The translations under genes were made by a program, and so were the position numbers. 48,265 nt of DNA, from the NCBI GenBank assembly GCA_910592205.1, contig CAJVPJ010000079.1:1-48265 (forward strand), read 5' to 3'. Below the pieces are notes generated by a model. The model did no database searches and had not been told where the DNA came from. It saw nothing but the letters and a program-made list of their open reading frames with translations. The stretch is from Paraglomus occultum (Eukaryota > Glomeromycota > Glomeromycetes > Paraglomerales > Paraglomeraceae). Shown here piece by piece: positions 22,918 through 34,045 of the stretch. The stretch's first letter is position 1. Each line of letters starts with the position of its first letter.

Positions 22918-24401
22918 TTAATTTGCAACACTTTGCCATATCCCATCCGCGGCTATTCCGCCGAGAATCAATAAACCCACCCACTTGTTACTCCTGAATT
23001 TTTTCCCACAGTCAGCAATATCGTCAAAATTGGTAGTTTGCAGTTGCCATGTCAAATGAGAACCTGCTCCAACAACTGAAATCAGGTAAAATGGTAACCC
23101 CTGATTGTTCATGTATCCAGCAAAAGCGAGAAACGATAGCATTGAACCCGAGAAGCACGACAGATAGAGACGTGTTTTCTGACCAAAGAGTAATGCAGTT
23201 GATTTCATACCAATTTTCGAATCAAATAATTTGTCCTGTTGATATATACATTTAAACATACATACATATATTCAGTGATTGCAAGAAAAAGGCTTGTACC
23301 GCTTCAGTCGAGTTTTTTTTTTTACCTGGTGAGCGTAAATTGTATCAAATACCAGAGTCCAACACACTCCACTCGCATACAAAGGCAGTGTTACAGCCCA
23401 ATTGCTGCTACCCAACATGGCCGGCCAGCCAAGCAGAGCTCCCCAATTAAAAGCCAATCCTACCAGTGAGAGGGGAGAAAGGATGGGTTTCCTTAGTAAA
23501 ATCGTCTTGGTTAACGCGTCATTATTTTATGATAATGTCTGGAAATTTCCAATCTAATAAATTATAATGAAATGGCTGAAACGAATTTACCATTTTTGAC
23601 AATTTTTATATGTTTTATATACTAACCCAGGAATAATTGAGGCCAGAACGTAACACGTTTCATATATGGATAAACTGTCACTAGCCCCAACGAACTAGCT
23701 CCGAGAAATATGCTATACCAATTTAATTGAGTCAGAACTGCCAATCCTGCAGATAGCTGTATTCCTAGGAATGACAATGCCTCGAACTGTGTTATCTCCC
23801 CTGATGCAAGAGGTCGTAATTGTGTTCTTTCTACAAGCTTGTCGATTCGTGAATCCCACATATCATTTATCGTACATCCTGCTCCCCTCATGACAAGTGC
23901 GCCAATGCCAAACAAGCCAAGCATTTGCAGTGACTGTGATATTGGGAGTTGGGCGTGATATGAAGCCATTGATATGCTCCATGCTAAAAACGGTTTGTAA
24001 AGTTGTTGAAAATTTTCAATCATAATATATAGTGTGATACTTTTTAGACGTAAAAAGTATTAACTGTGCTTACTGCATGGCAGATAGAGTAGCCATGTAC
24101 CGATTGGCCTATCCAGCCTTGCCAACCGTGCATACGGAATTAAATGCTTTGGTAATAACCTATCGATCCATGGAGAAGCTTCTTTGTACCTATCATTATC
24201 TAATACAGGGGGAGTGACTGCAACAGGGGTTGTTCTCCCATCTTGTTTACTTGTTTGATGAGAGAATCTGATAATGCTCGTCTGGATCAATCTTCGTTCA
24301 CGGTCCGTCATTCTGGGACCCAGACGTGGCAAAGAGACCGAAGACCATTTTGGTAGTATTGAAAGATCGGGGACATTTTTCCATGCGCGAAAATATAACA
24401 T
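22918..24401 (-). CDS. COQ2: 4-hydroxybenzoate polyprenyltransferase
   Basis: Exons in order of transcription: 24401-24074, 23983-23627, 23459-23326, 23235-22918. They total 1137 nt, 378 aa, with exact phases; yeast Coq2 has a similar length. The enzyme attaches the polyprenyl tail to 4-hydroxybenzoate in ubiquinone synthesis and is a multi-pass mitochondrial inner-membrane protein. Visible are [20 protein letters not shown] (spanning the first splice), the first Asp-rich site NDMWDSRID (about 149-157) followed by RPLASG, and the second Asp-rich site [16 protein letters not shown] (about 267-282), in which one of the two adjacent Asp residues often seen in this family is Leu-Phe spaced. Hydrophobic segments continue to the C-terminus. 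The N-terminal about 60 residues are Arg/Ser-rich, compatible with mitochondrial import. It looks intact. Confidence 0.95.
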
Positions 24402-26274
24402 TCTAAATTGATTCGTTATGCAAAAAATCTTTAAGGGCAGATTAAATACTTTAAATGAACTAACGCCAATGTTTGATTCACGTGATTGTCCCTGAAAAAA
24501 ACCTAATTTGTAATCTTAAACTTTCAGTGGTCGAAAAAATAGAGTGCATATTAAGGAATGTATACGTAATAGCAGTCTGTCTATTGTTGTAATCTCACAT
24601 TTGTGTTGATAGGCGAGAAGCATTATGATGTCATTATTTAATCATACTCACTATACCAGTTTAGGCAACTCAGAGTTTACATCAAACTTGCGCTTTAAAG
24701 TTAGTATCAGATTAACTATAACTTATTTGCTATTCATTGATGCACTTATGGTCATGTTATAATATTGGTTCGGGTCTATTGGTGAGCGTCCCCATTAGCA
24801 TATATAATCGATTGAGAAGAATGATAACGAGATGAGATAAGGTTAAGAGGAGGCCTTAAACAGTCAATTGGTCACAGCAAAAAACTGAAACCCCCTTGTT
24901 AAATACAATTGGTATCGTATCGAAAAAGTTTAATCGCCCAATTAATTAAGATGATATTAATCTTGCATGTCATTGGCGAACACGTCTATGATAGATTATA
25001 GTTTATTAGCACAAACAATTCGTACATGCGATAATCAGTACTGTAAGCGAACATGATTTGGCGGTCAGGCTTGTGCAGTCGCTCTTAAAGAAATGGAACT
25101 GAGTAACATTAACGATTCAAATTAGGGACATTATTTCAAGTGAGGGAGGGGCGATAGCACCCGTAACATATTGCTAGAGTATTGTTATATGTTGTTACAC
25201 ACGGAAAATAGTTTCGTCAAATCAATTGAAACAGATTAATAATCATAAACACCAGAAGACTCATAAAAGTAGTTATAGTACAAATTTATTGCATGCGGTT
25301 GGAAGACAAGTTGTCTAGTCTGGGATTGAGAGAGAGCATAATTACTATTATTAAGCAATTCACCATACCAGATGATGGCTCTGATGTTATCAATACATTA
25401 GCCTAATAAAAGTATTGTGGATTTTGAGAAAATTTGATGTAATTCGACATACAGCCAACCCTTTAAATGAAGTGCGATCAGTATTCCTCTAGTTTGGTCC
25501 CGAGCCTATAAATTATTAAATATTTACTCTCTGTAAATGCAAGTCATGTCTGACTTGACCATATGGTCCCATGCATAACGGTTGACTGTATGCAGTACGC
25601 AAAATCCAAAGCGTCAAACTTTATTCACAAAATATAATCACAAATGTGACAAATGTGACAAATGTGACAAATGAACTTGTTCGTCGGCTCACTTACTAAA
25701 GATGAAGAAATACATATTACAGTGACATGTAGAAGAAACAGAAGGCTAGACGCGATTTTATTACGCCAAGAATAAAGGTTTTAGCTAGATATGTACAAGC
25801 TAGCATGTATCATATAACACAAAGTGCCTGAGTGTAAATCGACCAATATGATTGAAAAAGCTTTCTTGTAACACCTGAGATTTATGAAGTCTTCGGCTAC
25901 GCGTAATCTACTTGACAATTTAAACAGGTTTATGATACTCACGATATACATTCCTGTAAATTACTATTTAATCGTCGAGTAATACGTCGATTGTAATTTA
26001 CGGGATTAGGCAAATTCGATGACAAGATCGAATTTACAAACCTTCGTCTCAGTATACACAAGTAGCAAGTAAAAATTAATAAGATTTGTCGCATCATTAA
26101 ATATAAAGGGCTATGTTAAAAGGACGATTATAAGAAATATTTGTAGACATGCTAAAGATATTTCTGAAGGGAGTTAGCGCGGATGACTCTGCGCACTATA
26201 TTGGGAATTGCTGTGAGGCGTACCGAATAACTATGCCGCAGAATTAGAGATTATTGTACCACCAAGGAGGAATA
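24402..26274. other. Intergenic with short GTGACAAAT repeat
   Basis: No gene seen. A short tandem repeat of GTGACAAAT (about three and a half copies) lies at about 25644-25674. Confidence 0.45.
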
Positions 26275-27775
26275 CGTCACTGATATTAGTAGCAGAATTT
26301 TGTCCATATTAATATTACTGTTGTTGGTATTAGTATAAACAGCATTGACTATACAAATTTTATCACACTTTTTTCTTTAGACAATTCTTTTCAGTGCATG
26401 AATAAACAAAGTTATATATATATATTTAGCAGCCATTATTATTACCTATTCCTTATCATGCAGAAATCAGCACAAGAATTTATTTAACATGTTATGGTAT
26501 ATTGGGTATTTAGTACAATAGACAACAATACAAGCCAACATATTGAAGATATTTGAAGCTCATACTAATACCAATATTATAAAGTAGCCATATATCAATT
26601 TCATTATGTTACCTAGAATATTTTTGTGAGAATAGTATGTTCTGATGCCATACTGCAATATAAGCTGTGGTGAAAAAGAGGGCTTATTTATTATTTATCA
26701 TCCACAGAAGCTAAAGTATAGAGTTGAAGGGAGCAAATCAACAGGATAAACTTCATCTCCCTGCAAAGATATGTTTGTTTAAACATTTGATAGTGACATC
26801 ATTTTAATCTTCTGAGTAACAAACATGCCAGAAGTTTTCACATAATTCTTTGACAATCATGGAAGCAATCTATCAGAGCCCAGCAATTGAGTATGAGAGG
26901 TATTTTTTTCATAAATTTTAACTTCTTGAAATCGTGAGTAATGCTGATTCATCCTATCATCCTCATGCAAAAGCTCTACTCTCCGGTTCAGATCACCATC
27001 AATGTAATAATCCACAAATCAGGTGAACCAAAAACTGCACCAACCTCAGGGCTGACAGTGATTTTCTTTGGCACAGCTGTCATTGCAGTAAATATAAAAT
27101 TCAAGCTGCCATGTTTCTCAACTAAGCTTCATTGAAATCATGTCCAGAGCCAAGTGAATTGTGAAGGACAGATGATCACAGGTGTTGAATGATGGGAAAT
27201 AATAATTCTTCAACATCTCTTGACTATGATAGGTTCAAAGGTGCTGAATACAGAATCCCAGCCAGGATAATCTGCACCAATGGGGCAGCAATTGCAGACA
27301 ACCAGCATTAGTATGGCTAACTGTGTGATAAAACCAGAGCATCTGAACTTCTTGGTGACAGACTCTGTGATATTAATATTAATATTATCATGTGTGGAGA
27401 GATAGAGAGTGAAGGTTGAAGATGAATCAATATGTTCAAGTGCTCTATTACTATGTAGGAACATGAAGTCATCTGACATCTCAAATTATCTAACCATATA
27501 AGTGCTTGTATATTCATAATCACTTTGAAATACTCAGAGCCAAATAATGAAGCATGGCAGAAGAACTGGAAAAATTATGTTGATGTTTGTCACATACAGT
27601 TGGAGGAATGGTTGTGAAGTTGGTCACCAGTTCATTAAACTCAGACTGGGGCAAGCACAAGTCATCCAATCCCAGTGCTTCATTAATACAACAGGTGTTG
27701 CAGTAGAGACATCAGGATGATCATCACACATACTAATACTCAGAAGGCATGCATACTTGGAAATCATGAAGTGAA
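26275..27775. other. CpG-depleted block, probable old repeat
   Basis: By eye only two CpG dinucleotides occur in about 1.5 kb (near 26933 and 26983), while flanking DNA has them frequently. TpG and CpA are abundant. Small coding-like islands survive on the minus strand, for example 27520-27711 and a stretch near 26900-27000 reading FVDYYIDGDLNRRVELLHED. This is the signature expected of a methylated, deaminated transposable element, but the family was not recognised. Confidence 0.55.
27520..27711 (-). pseudogene. Coding debris in CpG-poor block
   Basis: A 63-codon open stretch on the minus strand with a protein-like composition (INEALGLDDLCLPQSEFNEL, then VTNFTTIPPTVCDKH, then SSSSAMLHYLALSIS). 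It has no ATG and is bounded by stops. The family is unknown; it may be a transposon-borne or expanded fungal family. Confidence 0.35.
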
Positions 27776-29132
27776 ACGCATTGTGCGTTGATATAAGCTC
27801 AAGATCGGTCACCTTTTGGTAAGTGGAAATGTAAACTCGCACAATCAACACATAAACTGAAGCCACAATGTATAACTTATTTGCAGCAAATACAAATTTT
27901 TTTCAGACGCGTCATCACGATGGCTAAGACATACTTCAACGTTCCAATTTCTGAGCGCTCCATTCAGAAACTACAGTCAATTAGCTTCATAACGATATAA
28001 ACATTTTCATCGTTTGCTTACTAAATAACGCCAATACAGGTTTTCGCATACGTTTTACTAATTGAGGGAGTAGAACAATCTGCCATTGCAGATAGTCATC
28101 TTCAACAACCAAGACCAGAGTCTTATCCATATCCGTTATCTTTTGTAGACTCTAAATTACATTCAAATACCAGTGCTATTTTTTCTTGTAACTGATACAT
28201 ACAATGATTAGGCTGTCAAATTATAAAGAAATAAAGAGAGAATGCACGTCATTATAATTACGGTGCTCTTATTTTAATATTAAGTCCATTACTGTTATTA
28301 CTGTTGCATCAAAGCTTATTATTATGCAGTTGTGATTATGTAGAAGCATTCGTGGTAAGCAGCATTGATTGAATGCGCATATGGACGCCACGCCCTCATA
28401 AACAATCACAGCTTTCGATCTTCTACTCCCCTAACTTTTGAAATAATATAATGTTAATACTTGTTCGACAAGGACGTTATCAGCATTAGAGCTTCTGTTC
28501 TCAGCAGCTAATACATAGGTCTACATGTATCAAATTGTTTCAGAGTACTACAGAACATCATCGAGATTAAGCGAACGTAACGTTTAGGCATCGTACTTAC
28601 ATATATTTGCCCAGTTGATCAAGCGAGTATTTTAGCACTGGTTGTAATAGTAAGATATCCAAGGGTTGCTCACGCGAATTTTGTCATTTGCAGATGAAAA
28701 ACGTTCATGAAATGAATGATCCCTAATGATTTCGGCGGCTTATACTTTGATTCTGCGAGGCACAAAGCCACTAAGCGCACGGATACAAAAATTTTTCTTC
28801 AGAACAGGAAATCCAGTCTGCTTCAAGAAATGCAAATTCGATTAACAAGGCAATGATGTTATGATTATTATTGTCATCGTTTTTACATCTCGTCTCCACC
28901 AGTAGAGAATATCAGTTATGGCTTTTCAATTGCTTCAATCTTCGCCCCCCCCCCCCAGCACTGCCACGCACTTATATGGCTTAGTCCACGATGACAGTTA
29001 CACAAAATTCCAATATGAAGGATTGAAGCAAAGGTACGCGATGAGGCTATGCCGAGAATAATGGAGCATTACCTGCTGGTAATTCATTGATTATGCAAAG
29101 CTATCGTTTTCTTTGCGTTTTTACTCACAATT
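27776..29132. other. Intergenic upstream of membrane protein gene
   Basis: No gene seen. A C12 homopolymer lies at 28945-28956, about 180 bp upstream of the next ATG. Confidence 0.45.
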
Positions 29133-30215
29133 ATGTCTACACCAGGAAAAAAAGTTCCGAACCCGCAAGTAGCGGTCAACATACAAAAGGCAAGTAGTGA
29201 CTTGTTAGATAAAACATCCACCCTCGAACGACGCGTTACCAGCGATTCGGTTAAATCGGCTTTAGGAATACTGCAAGAAATTGGAATAAAAGATGACATT
29301 GAAAATTTTATACGGCACGTTGACCCAGACACTCCCGCCGAACGAAATGCAGAAGCGCGAGAAATCACACTCCGAATATTCAAGTTGGACAGACTGTTGA
29401 CCTTTCTGCTCTACTATACTTCACTAGCATTAAATTGCTTGACTCTGCTGGGTCCCTCAAAGTCATTCGGGGATTTCATGTATAATGTGTTCATTAAATC
29501 GTTTGACGTCACGGAATGGGATTTTCTAAAGTTTACGACCGTTGGAAAAATAAGCGGAGCTACATGTACCTTACAGGTTGGATTCTTTATTATTGCCAAT
29601 GCCTTGGTGTTGGTGTATACTCGACTCCATCCTCGAGGCGAAGATGCATTGTACAAGGGATTAAGAGGGCCGATTTACTTTGGAGGTCCGTTGCAGATAT
29701 TCCATCTGTTTGGCTCATCATTGAAATCCTACTACAAGGCGGTCAGAAAATCCGATGCACAGTTTGCCGACATTATCAATTTCATAAGCCAGACGCTAAT
29801 CGTCGTTGTGACGGCGTTATCATCGCACAGTAAATACGAAGTGCTCGAAACTGAAGAAGGTCCGGAATCGAGTAGCTCTTTCTTCCGTCGCCAATTTCCA
29901 GTCGACAATTCGACCGTTGAGCCGACGGAAACTGAATTACAGAATCAAGCAATGATCGCTCAGTCTACCCTGGTTATATCTTCGGTGGCGATTATTATGC
30001 TTTCGTTGCTGAATATGCTTTCATGGCTTAGCAATATTTGGACCGTAGAGCAGGATGAAGTTATTGTGTATGCGCTGTTTAAGCTGATTACGAGAATCCT
30101 AGTCTGTTATCCGTGCTGTAAGGATAAATTTGTTGGTGATGGTCAGGATGCAAAGGACATAGAGAAAGAAAAGTTGATGGAGAAGGGGAAGAGTGTGATG
30201 AGGGGTAATATTTAG
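29133..30215 (+). CDS. Polytopic membrane protein, family unknown
   Basis: A single 360-codon open frame starting at a real ATG with no introns. Residues 1-80 are polar and probably helical (LERRVTSDSVKSALGILQEI). Hydrophobic segments follow at about 88-106 (LLTFLLYYTSLALNCLTLLG), 143-163 (GATCTLQVGFFIIANALVLV), 213-230 (INFISQTLIVVVTALSSH), 274-302 (IAQSTLVISSVAIIMLSLLN) and 309-328, ending in a Cys pair (YPCC) that could be lipidated. Between them lie RLHPRGEDALYKGLRGP and a Ser/Glu-rich loop (about 236-268). The C-terminus is Lys/Glu-rich. I recognise no family. The size and topology loosely recall organelle-membrane proteins, but there is no diagnostic motif. An AATAAA lies about 97 bp after the stop. 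The frame is long and intact, with a higher GC content than its surroundings, so I treat it as real. Confidence 0.8.
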   Translation: MSTPGKKVPNPQVAVNIQKASSDLLDKTSTLERRVTSDSVKSALGILQEIGIKDDIENFIRHVDPDTPAERNAEAREITLRIFKLDRLLTFLLYYTSLALNCLTLLGPSKSFGDFMYNVFIKSFDVTEWDFLKFTTVGKISGATCTLQVGFFIIANALVLVYTRLHPRGEDALYKGLRGPIYFGGPLQIFHLFGSSLKSYYKAVRKSDAQFADIINFISQTLIVVVTALSSHSKYEVLETEEGPESSSSFFRRQFPVDNSTVEPTETELQNQAMIAQSTLVISSVAIIMLSLLNMLSWLSNIWTVEQDEVIVYALFKLITRILVCYPCCKDKFVGDGQDAKDIEKEKLMEKGKSVMRGNI

Positions 30216-30311
30216 CAAAGAACATGTTAGCATCAAGCAAGTGAATATTCAAGTAGACATTACACCCACACTATTCTTGTATGGTATGTTTCGAATTCTG
30301 TAATTTATTGT

Positions 30312-30317
30312 GAATAA
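30312..30317 (+). promoter_or_regulatory. Polyadenylation signal AATAAA
   Basis: AATAAA lies about 97 bp after the stop codon at 30213-30215 and is followed by T-rich sequence. Confidence 0.5.
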
Positions 30318-31354
30318 AGTTATTCTGTTGTATCTATTTTAGGATATCCCGCGCTAATTTCAATGCAACTTGCGCTTGTGACTAACGTTCAATCGAATTG
30401 GATACGCAATCTATCAGAGACAGCACTACGATTCAGTTAACCTGAAACAAACTTTTTTCGAATATTCCGGAAGAACTTCCAAAATTTTCATTACTAATCA
30501 AGATTTGGCGCGTCGGACGCTGTCCGCTATATTCTTTGTTGATAAAATATCCTTTATTTTATGCACTGATGGTTGTAACCGAGCACATGATTAAAGGTAT
30601 TATTTTACAAATCGCCATATGTATAAATGCGGAATAGTCCAAAAAACGTTGCCTTATATTATAATTCATACATTTAATCTGTAAAAAAGAAGCAAGCTTC
30701 CGAGTTGCGTGATTAGTTGGTAAGAGACCTTCCATAATAATAATAACAACAATAACGACAACAATAAATAGCTGTCAAGTCCAATCGTTACGTTGATATG
30801 TGAATAGTAAACTGTATCACATAATATGTATTAATAGATCCATATGATTGTAGTCGAAAAAGACAATATAAATAACGATTATTATAGACTTTCTGGCATT
30901 TCGAACGAGACGAGTTCAGTAGAAAGCCAGGGTTTGACCACTAGTAATTTTATCGTCACATGGTTTGCACATATTAAATTCTAACTCGGGGCACAACCAT
31001 TGTCCGGTTAATAATCCCCCCATAAAATATAAAAGGAATGTATACGTAATGTATATTTCGAATTATTGGTGCTTTCAGGAAAAACTCTAATGTACTATTT
31101 TTAACTAAGGGGCCTATACGGGCGTAACACCATTGTAGGCTTTTATTATTTCCAATTGCCATAATGGCAACGTATCGGTGGTACAGAGTCGCGAAGTTTC
31201 TATAATCCAATTAAAAAGTTTCAAGTATATTAAAAACAGCAGTATAGAAAGGTGAATTTCAATGTAGCGTTTGTTATGTGATGATTCGATACTTGATAAA
31301 TTAAACACATCTCTATTTCACCATTACCGTCCTTTTCACTTCCCCTTTTCCTAA
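30318..31354. other. Intergenic, no gene seen
   Basis: Upstream region of the TMBIM gene. A short AAC/AATA-rich run lies near 30737-30770. The minus-strand open frames (30974-31457) opposite the promoter and first exon look spurious. Confidence 0.45.
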
Positions 31355-32149
31355 ATGTCATCCCAAGAACCATATAGATCAAGTATTCCTGTAATACAAC
31401 AATCCCCTTCCAGATCTCCTTCTCTCTTTTCTCCACTTTCATCGTCCCTTGAACCACTTGTACGACCTCTTCCGCGAACCTCTAGTCTACCTGTTTCATC
31501 ATTACCTCAACAAATCCATCAGCTAACACTACCTTCAAATGCATTTGTGTGTTCAAAGAAATCATCCCGACACGACTCGTTTTCATCTACCAACGCTACG
31601 GATTACTCGTCCGACCGCAAAAGTTCAGTTGGCTCTTTGCAAAACGAATGTTTAGAAAAAGCCCATTCGCATCATTCATGTGAAAATCAATATGTCTATT
31701 TGCTACCACCGCCCGAGTACTCGAGTGAGAGTAAAGACCATGGTCATAGTGAAGATGGCGACAGAGCTGAGACGGTTCTGAGCTTGAATGATGTTGAAGA
31801 AGTCGAAAGAAAAATGGATGAATACGAAAAAATGGAAGCGCAAGTTCGAATGGGTATGTAAGCCGACTGATTTAGTATACGATCTCCCACATGCAGCCTG
31901 TATTTTACTAAAATTCATTAACAAAATGCTGTCGTCTCTCTCTCAGCTTTTGTAAGAAAAGTATATTCTCTTCTCTTTTCACAGCTGGCTGTGACGACTG
32001 CAATGTGTGTTTTATTCATGAATCATGATGCTACGAAAAACTTTGTCATACACAGGTAAAATTCATAAATATCTAATCCGAATTTTGTTTAATCCCGTGA
32101 CCAATATTAACTTGAAAAAATAATTAATAAATAAATAAATAAATAACAT

Positions 32150-32188
<39 letters not shown>

Positions 32189-32868
32189 TCTTACTTAGCA
32201 ATTACCTCTTCTTTGTTTCATGGTTTATTGCATTTGTCACACTTATTTTTCTGCTCTGGAAACGAAAAAGTCATCCATTGAACCTGTTGCTACATATTAT
32301 ATTTACATTAGCCATATCGTATGGCATTGCCACGATAGGTAAATATATTAAAAATTGGTTTGATTTATATAAGCAACTCCATCTTGTTAAAAAGACCCAA
32401 CAATATGCTTACTCCTCCCCCAACCAGTTGCTACATATGAAGCGAAAATAGTCATTCAGACCTTTCTCATAACAATCGGCGTGTTTGCTTCTCTTGTGGT
32501 GTTTACTCTACAATCACGAATCAACTTTTCGTCCTGGGCGCCGTTTTTGTATGCTGGATTGTGGGTCATTATATTTTCCGGAATTATCGGATGGCTGCTT
32601 CCATTTGATCGTGCATACCACGTCGCCATTTCCGTGTTGTCTGCAGCCGTATTCTGTGGATATATCCTTTATGATACGTACATGTTATTTATCAAGCTCA
32701 GTCCTGAAGGTTAGTGTTACGTCATTGTTCGAGTGCATGTGGGTTTTTCTGGCATTTGCTGATTTTCTCGCATTAGAATACATTATTGCAGCAATCGATT
32801 TGTATCTCGACGTAATAAACCTTTTCATCGCATTACTCGTTCTCCTCGGTGGCATGGACACAAAATGA
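31355..32868 (+). CDS. Bax inhibitor-1 family (TMBIM/LFG-like) membrane protein
   Basis: Exons: 31355-31853, 31947-32055, 32199-32338, 32428-32709, 32777-32868. They total 1122 nt, 373 aa, with exact phases. The N-terminal about 165 residues are Ser/Pro-rich and probably disordered, with a PPPEYSS element. A short acidic/basic helix (VERKMDEYEKMEAQVRM) precedes the membrane domain, which begins FVRKVYSLLFSQLAVTTAMC. The rest has about seven hydrophobic segments, including SYGIATIVATYEAK, WLLPFDRAYHVAISVLSAAVFCGYILYDTYML and the C-terminal AAIDLYLDVINLFIALLVLLGG, the classic ending of LFG/TMBIM proteins. The family acts in ER/Golgi membranes as Ca2+ leak channels and suppressors of cell death. 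The long disordered N-terminus is larger than usual. Intron 2 contains a long AAAT/TTTA palindromic tract. It appears intact. Confidence 0.93.
32123..32190. repeat. Palindromic AAAT/TTTA microsatellite in TMBIM intron 2
   Basis: About five AAAT units are followed, after ACA, by about ten TTTA units, which can fold into a hairpin. It ends only about 8 bp before the exon 3 start at 32199, so it overlaps the polypyrimidine region of the acceptor. Confidence 0.9.
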
Positions 32869-34045
32869 AAAAGCAATTCGTATCACGGTTCTACGTGCGG
32901 ACGAAAAGTATGTATAAAATGACTGCCGTGGCGCTATTACGAATATAAGATCGGAATATCTCACTATTTTTTTTGTCAATATAGAACTCTGTTTTCTTTT
33001 TATTACACTAAAAAATGCAACGGAAAAAATAAAAGAGAAATTAGGGATGACATACTATAGTTTCTCATACAGCCGTGGATTTAGGCTTAATAAACAGGAG
33101 AATTTCGTTCACTAAATGCATGTTGTTTGGGCATGGAATAATGCCAATTGATTTCGCTCTTTTGATTTAATCCGTGTAGCGTTCGTGGACGCGATCTATC
33201 GAATGAAATTTGAAGTGACTCTAAAATTAATAACAGACTTGGAATTTACTTAATCGTGCTCCATCAAACCATGTTTATTAAACAGTAAACTACAAGAAAT
33301 TTCATTTAATATATGCTTAAAATGAACTGTTTATGCTATCAATCGGCACTTTTTCTGCTGCTATCTCGATTATTTATTTTCCGCATCTCTCCATAAATTT
33401 TTGACTAGTTTACAATTCATTCTTTTGGTGACGTTAATTCTCTTTACATATTAATTTTCATCACGCCAACACAGTTCGACAACGTGTTGCTCAAACCTTG
33501 AAGAACCATGTGGCAAAAACGTTTATGCAAAGTTTGATTTTATTTCTGTAAAACGTCCGATGGCATACTACAATTGGTTTATTTTTATTAAACCATTACA
33601 AAAGTAATTCTATGTCCACAGTTTTCAAACCAAGTCCACTATTAGATGTCAGTCTTAATTATTTAAGAAATGGTTAGTTTACGAGTTTGACTTGTAAGCT
33701 TTCCTTTTTCCGACAATTTAAATGTTTGTTGGGCTGCAACTTCCGTTCTACGTTGTTTGCAACCAGTAGACACAGATAACAAAAAAATACATCGCGTTTC
33801 ATACAGCCTTAATCCAAACAGTTTGTGTTGTACATCGATATGTTTACCTCACGCAAAGTCCCGTGTTATATAAACGGTTTGAATCATGTAAACAAATAAT
33901 CACCTCGCCTTACCATTTCGGGTGTTAACCTAAAAAAACGTGCGCTCGGCGATGTCAATAATAATATTGGGAAAATCTGTACAACTTGGCAATCCGAGTG
34001 ATGTAATCAATAAAACGTTGATTCCGAAAATTTCGTCATTCAAAC
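32869..34045. other. Intergenic, no gene seen
   Basis: AT-rich spacer between the TMBIM gene and the kinase-family pseudogene. No repeat or exon recognised. Confidence 0.45.

Noticed and set aside
27210-27866. Overlapping minus-strand open frames that could be a secreted or membrane gene
   Set aside because: They overlap in different frames without splice links or ATG logic and lie in the CpG-depleted block; better read as debris of an old repeat.
24553-31045. Shared 16-18-bp string AAGGAATGTATACGTAAT near 24553 and 31033
   Set aside because: Too short and low in complexity, without extended similarity; could be chance or an unremarkable repeat trace.
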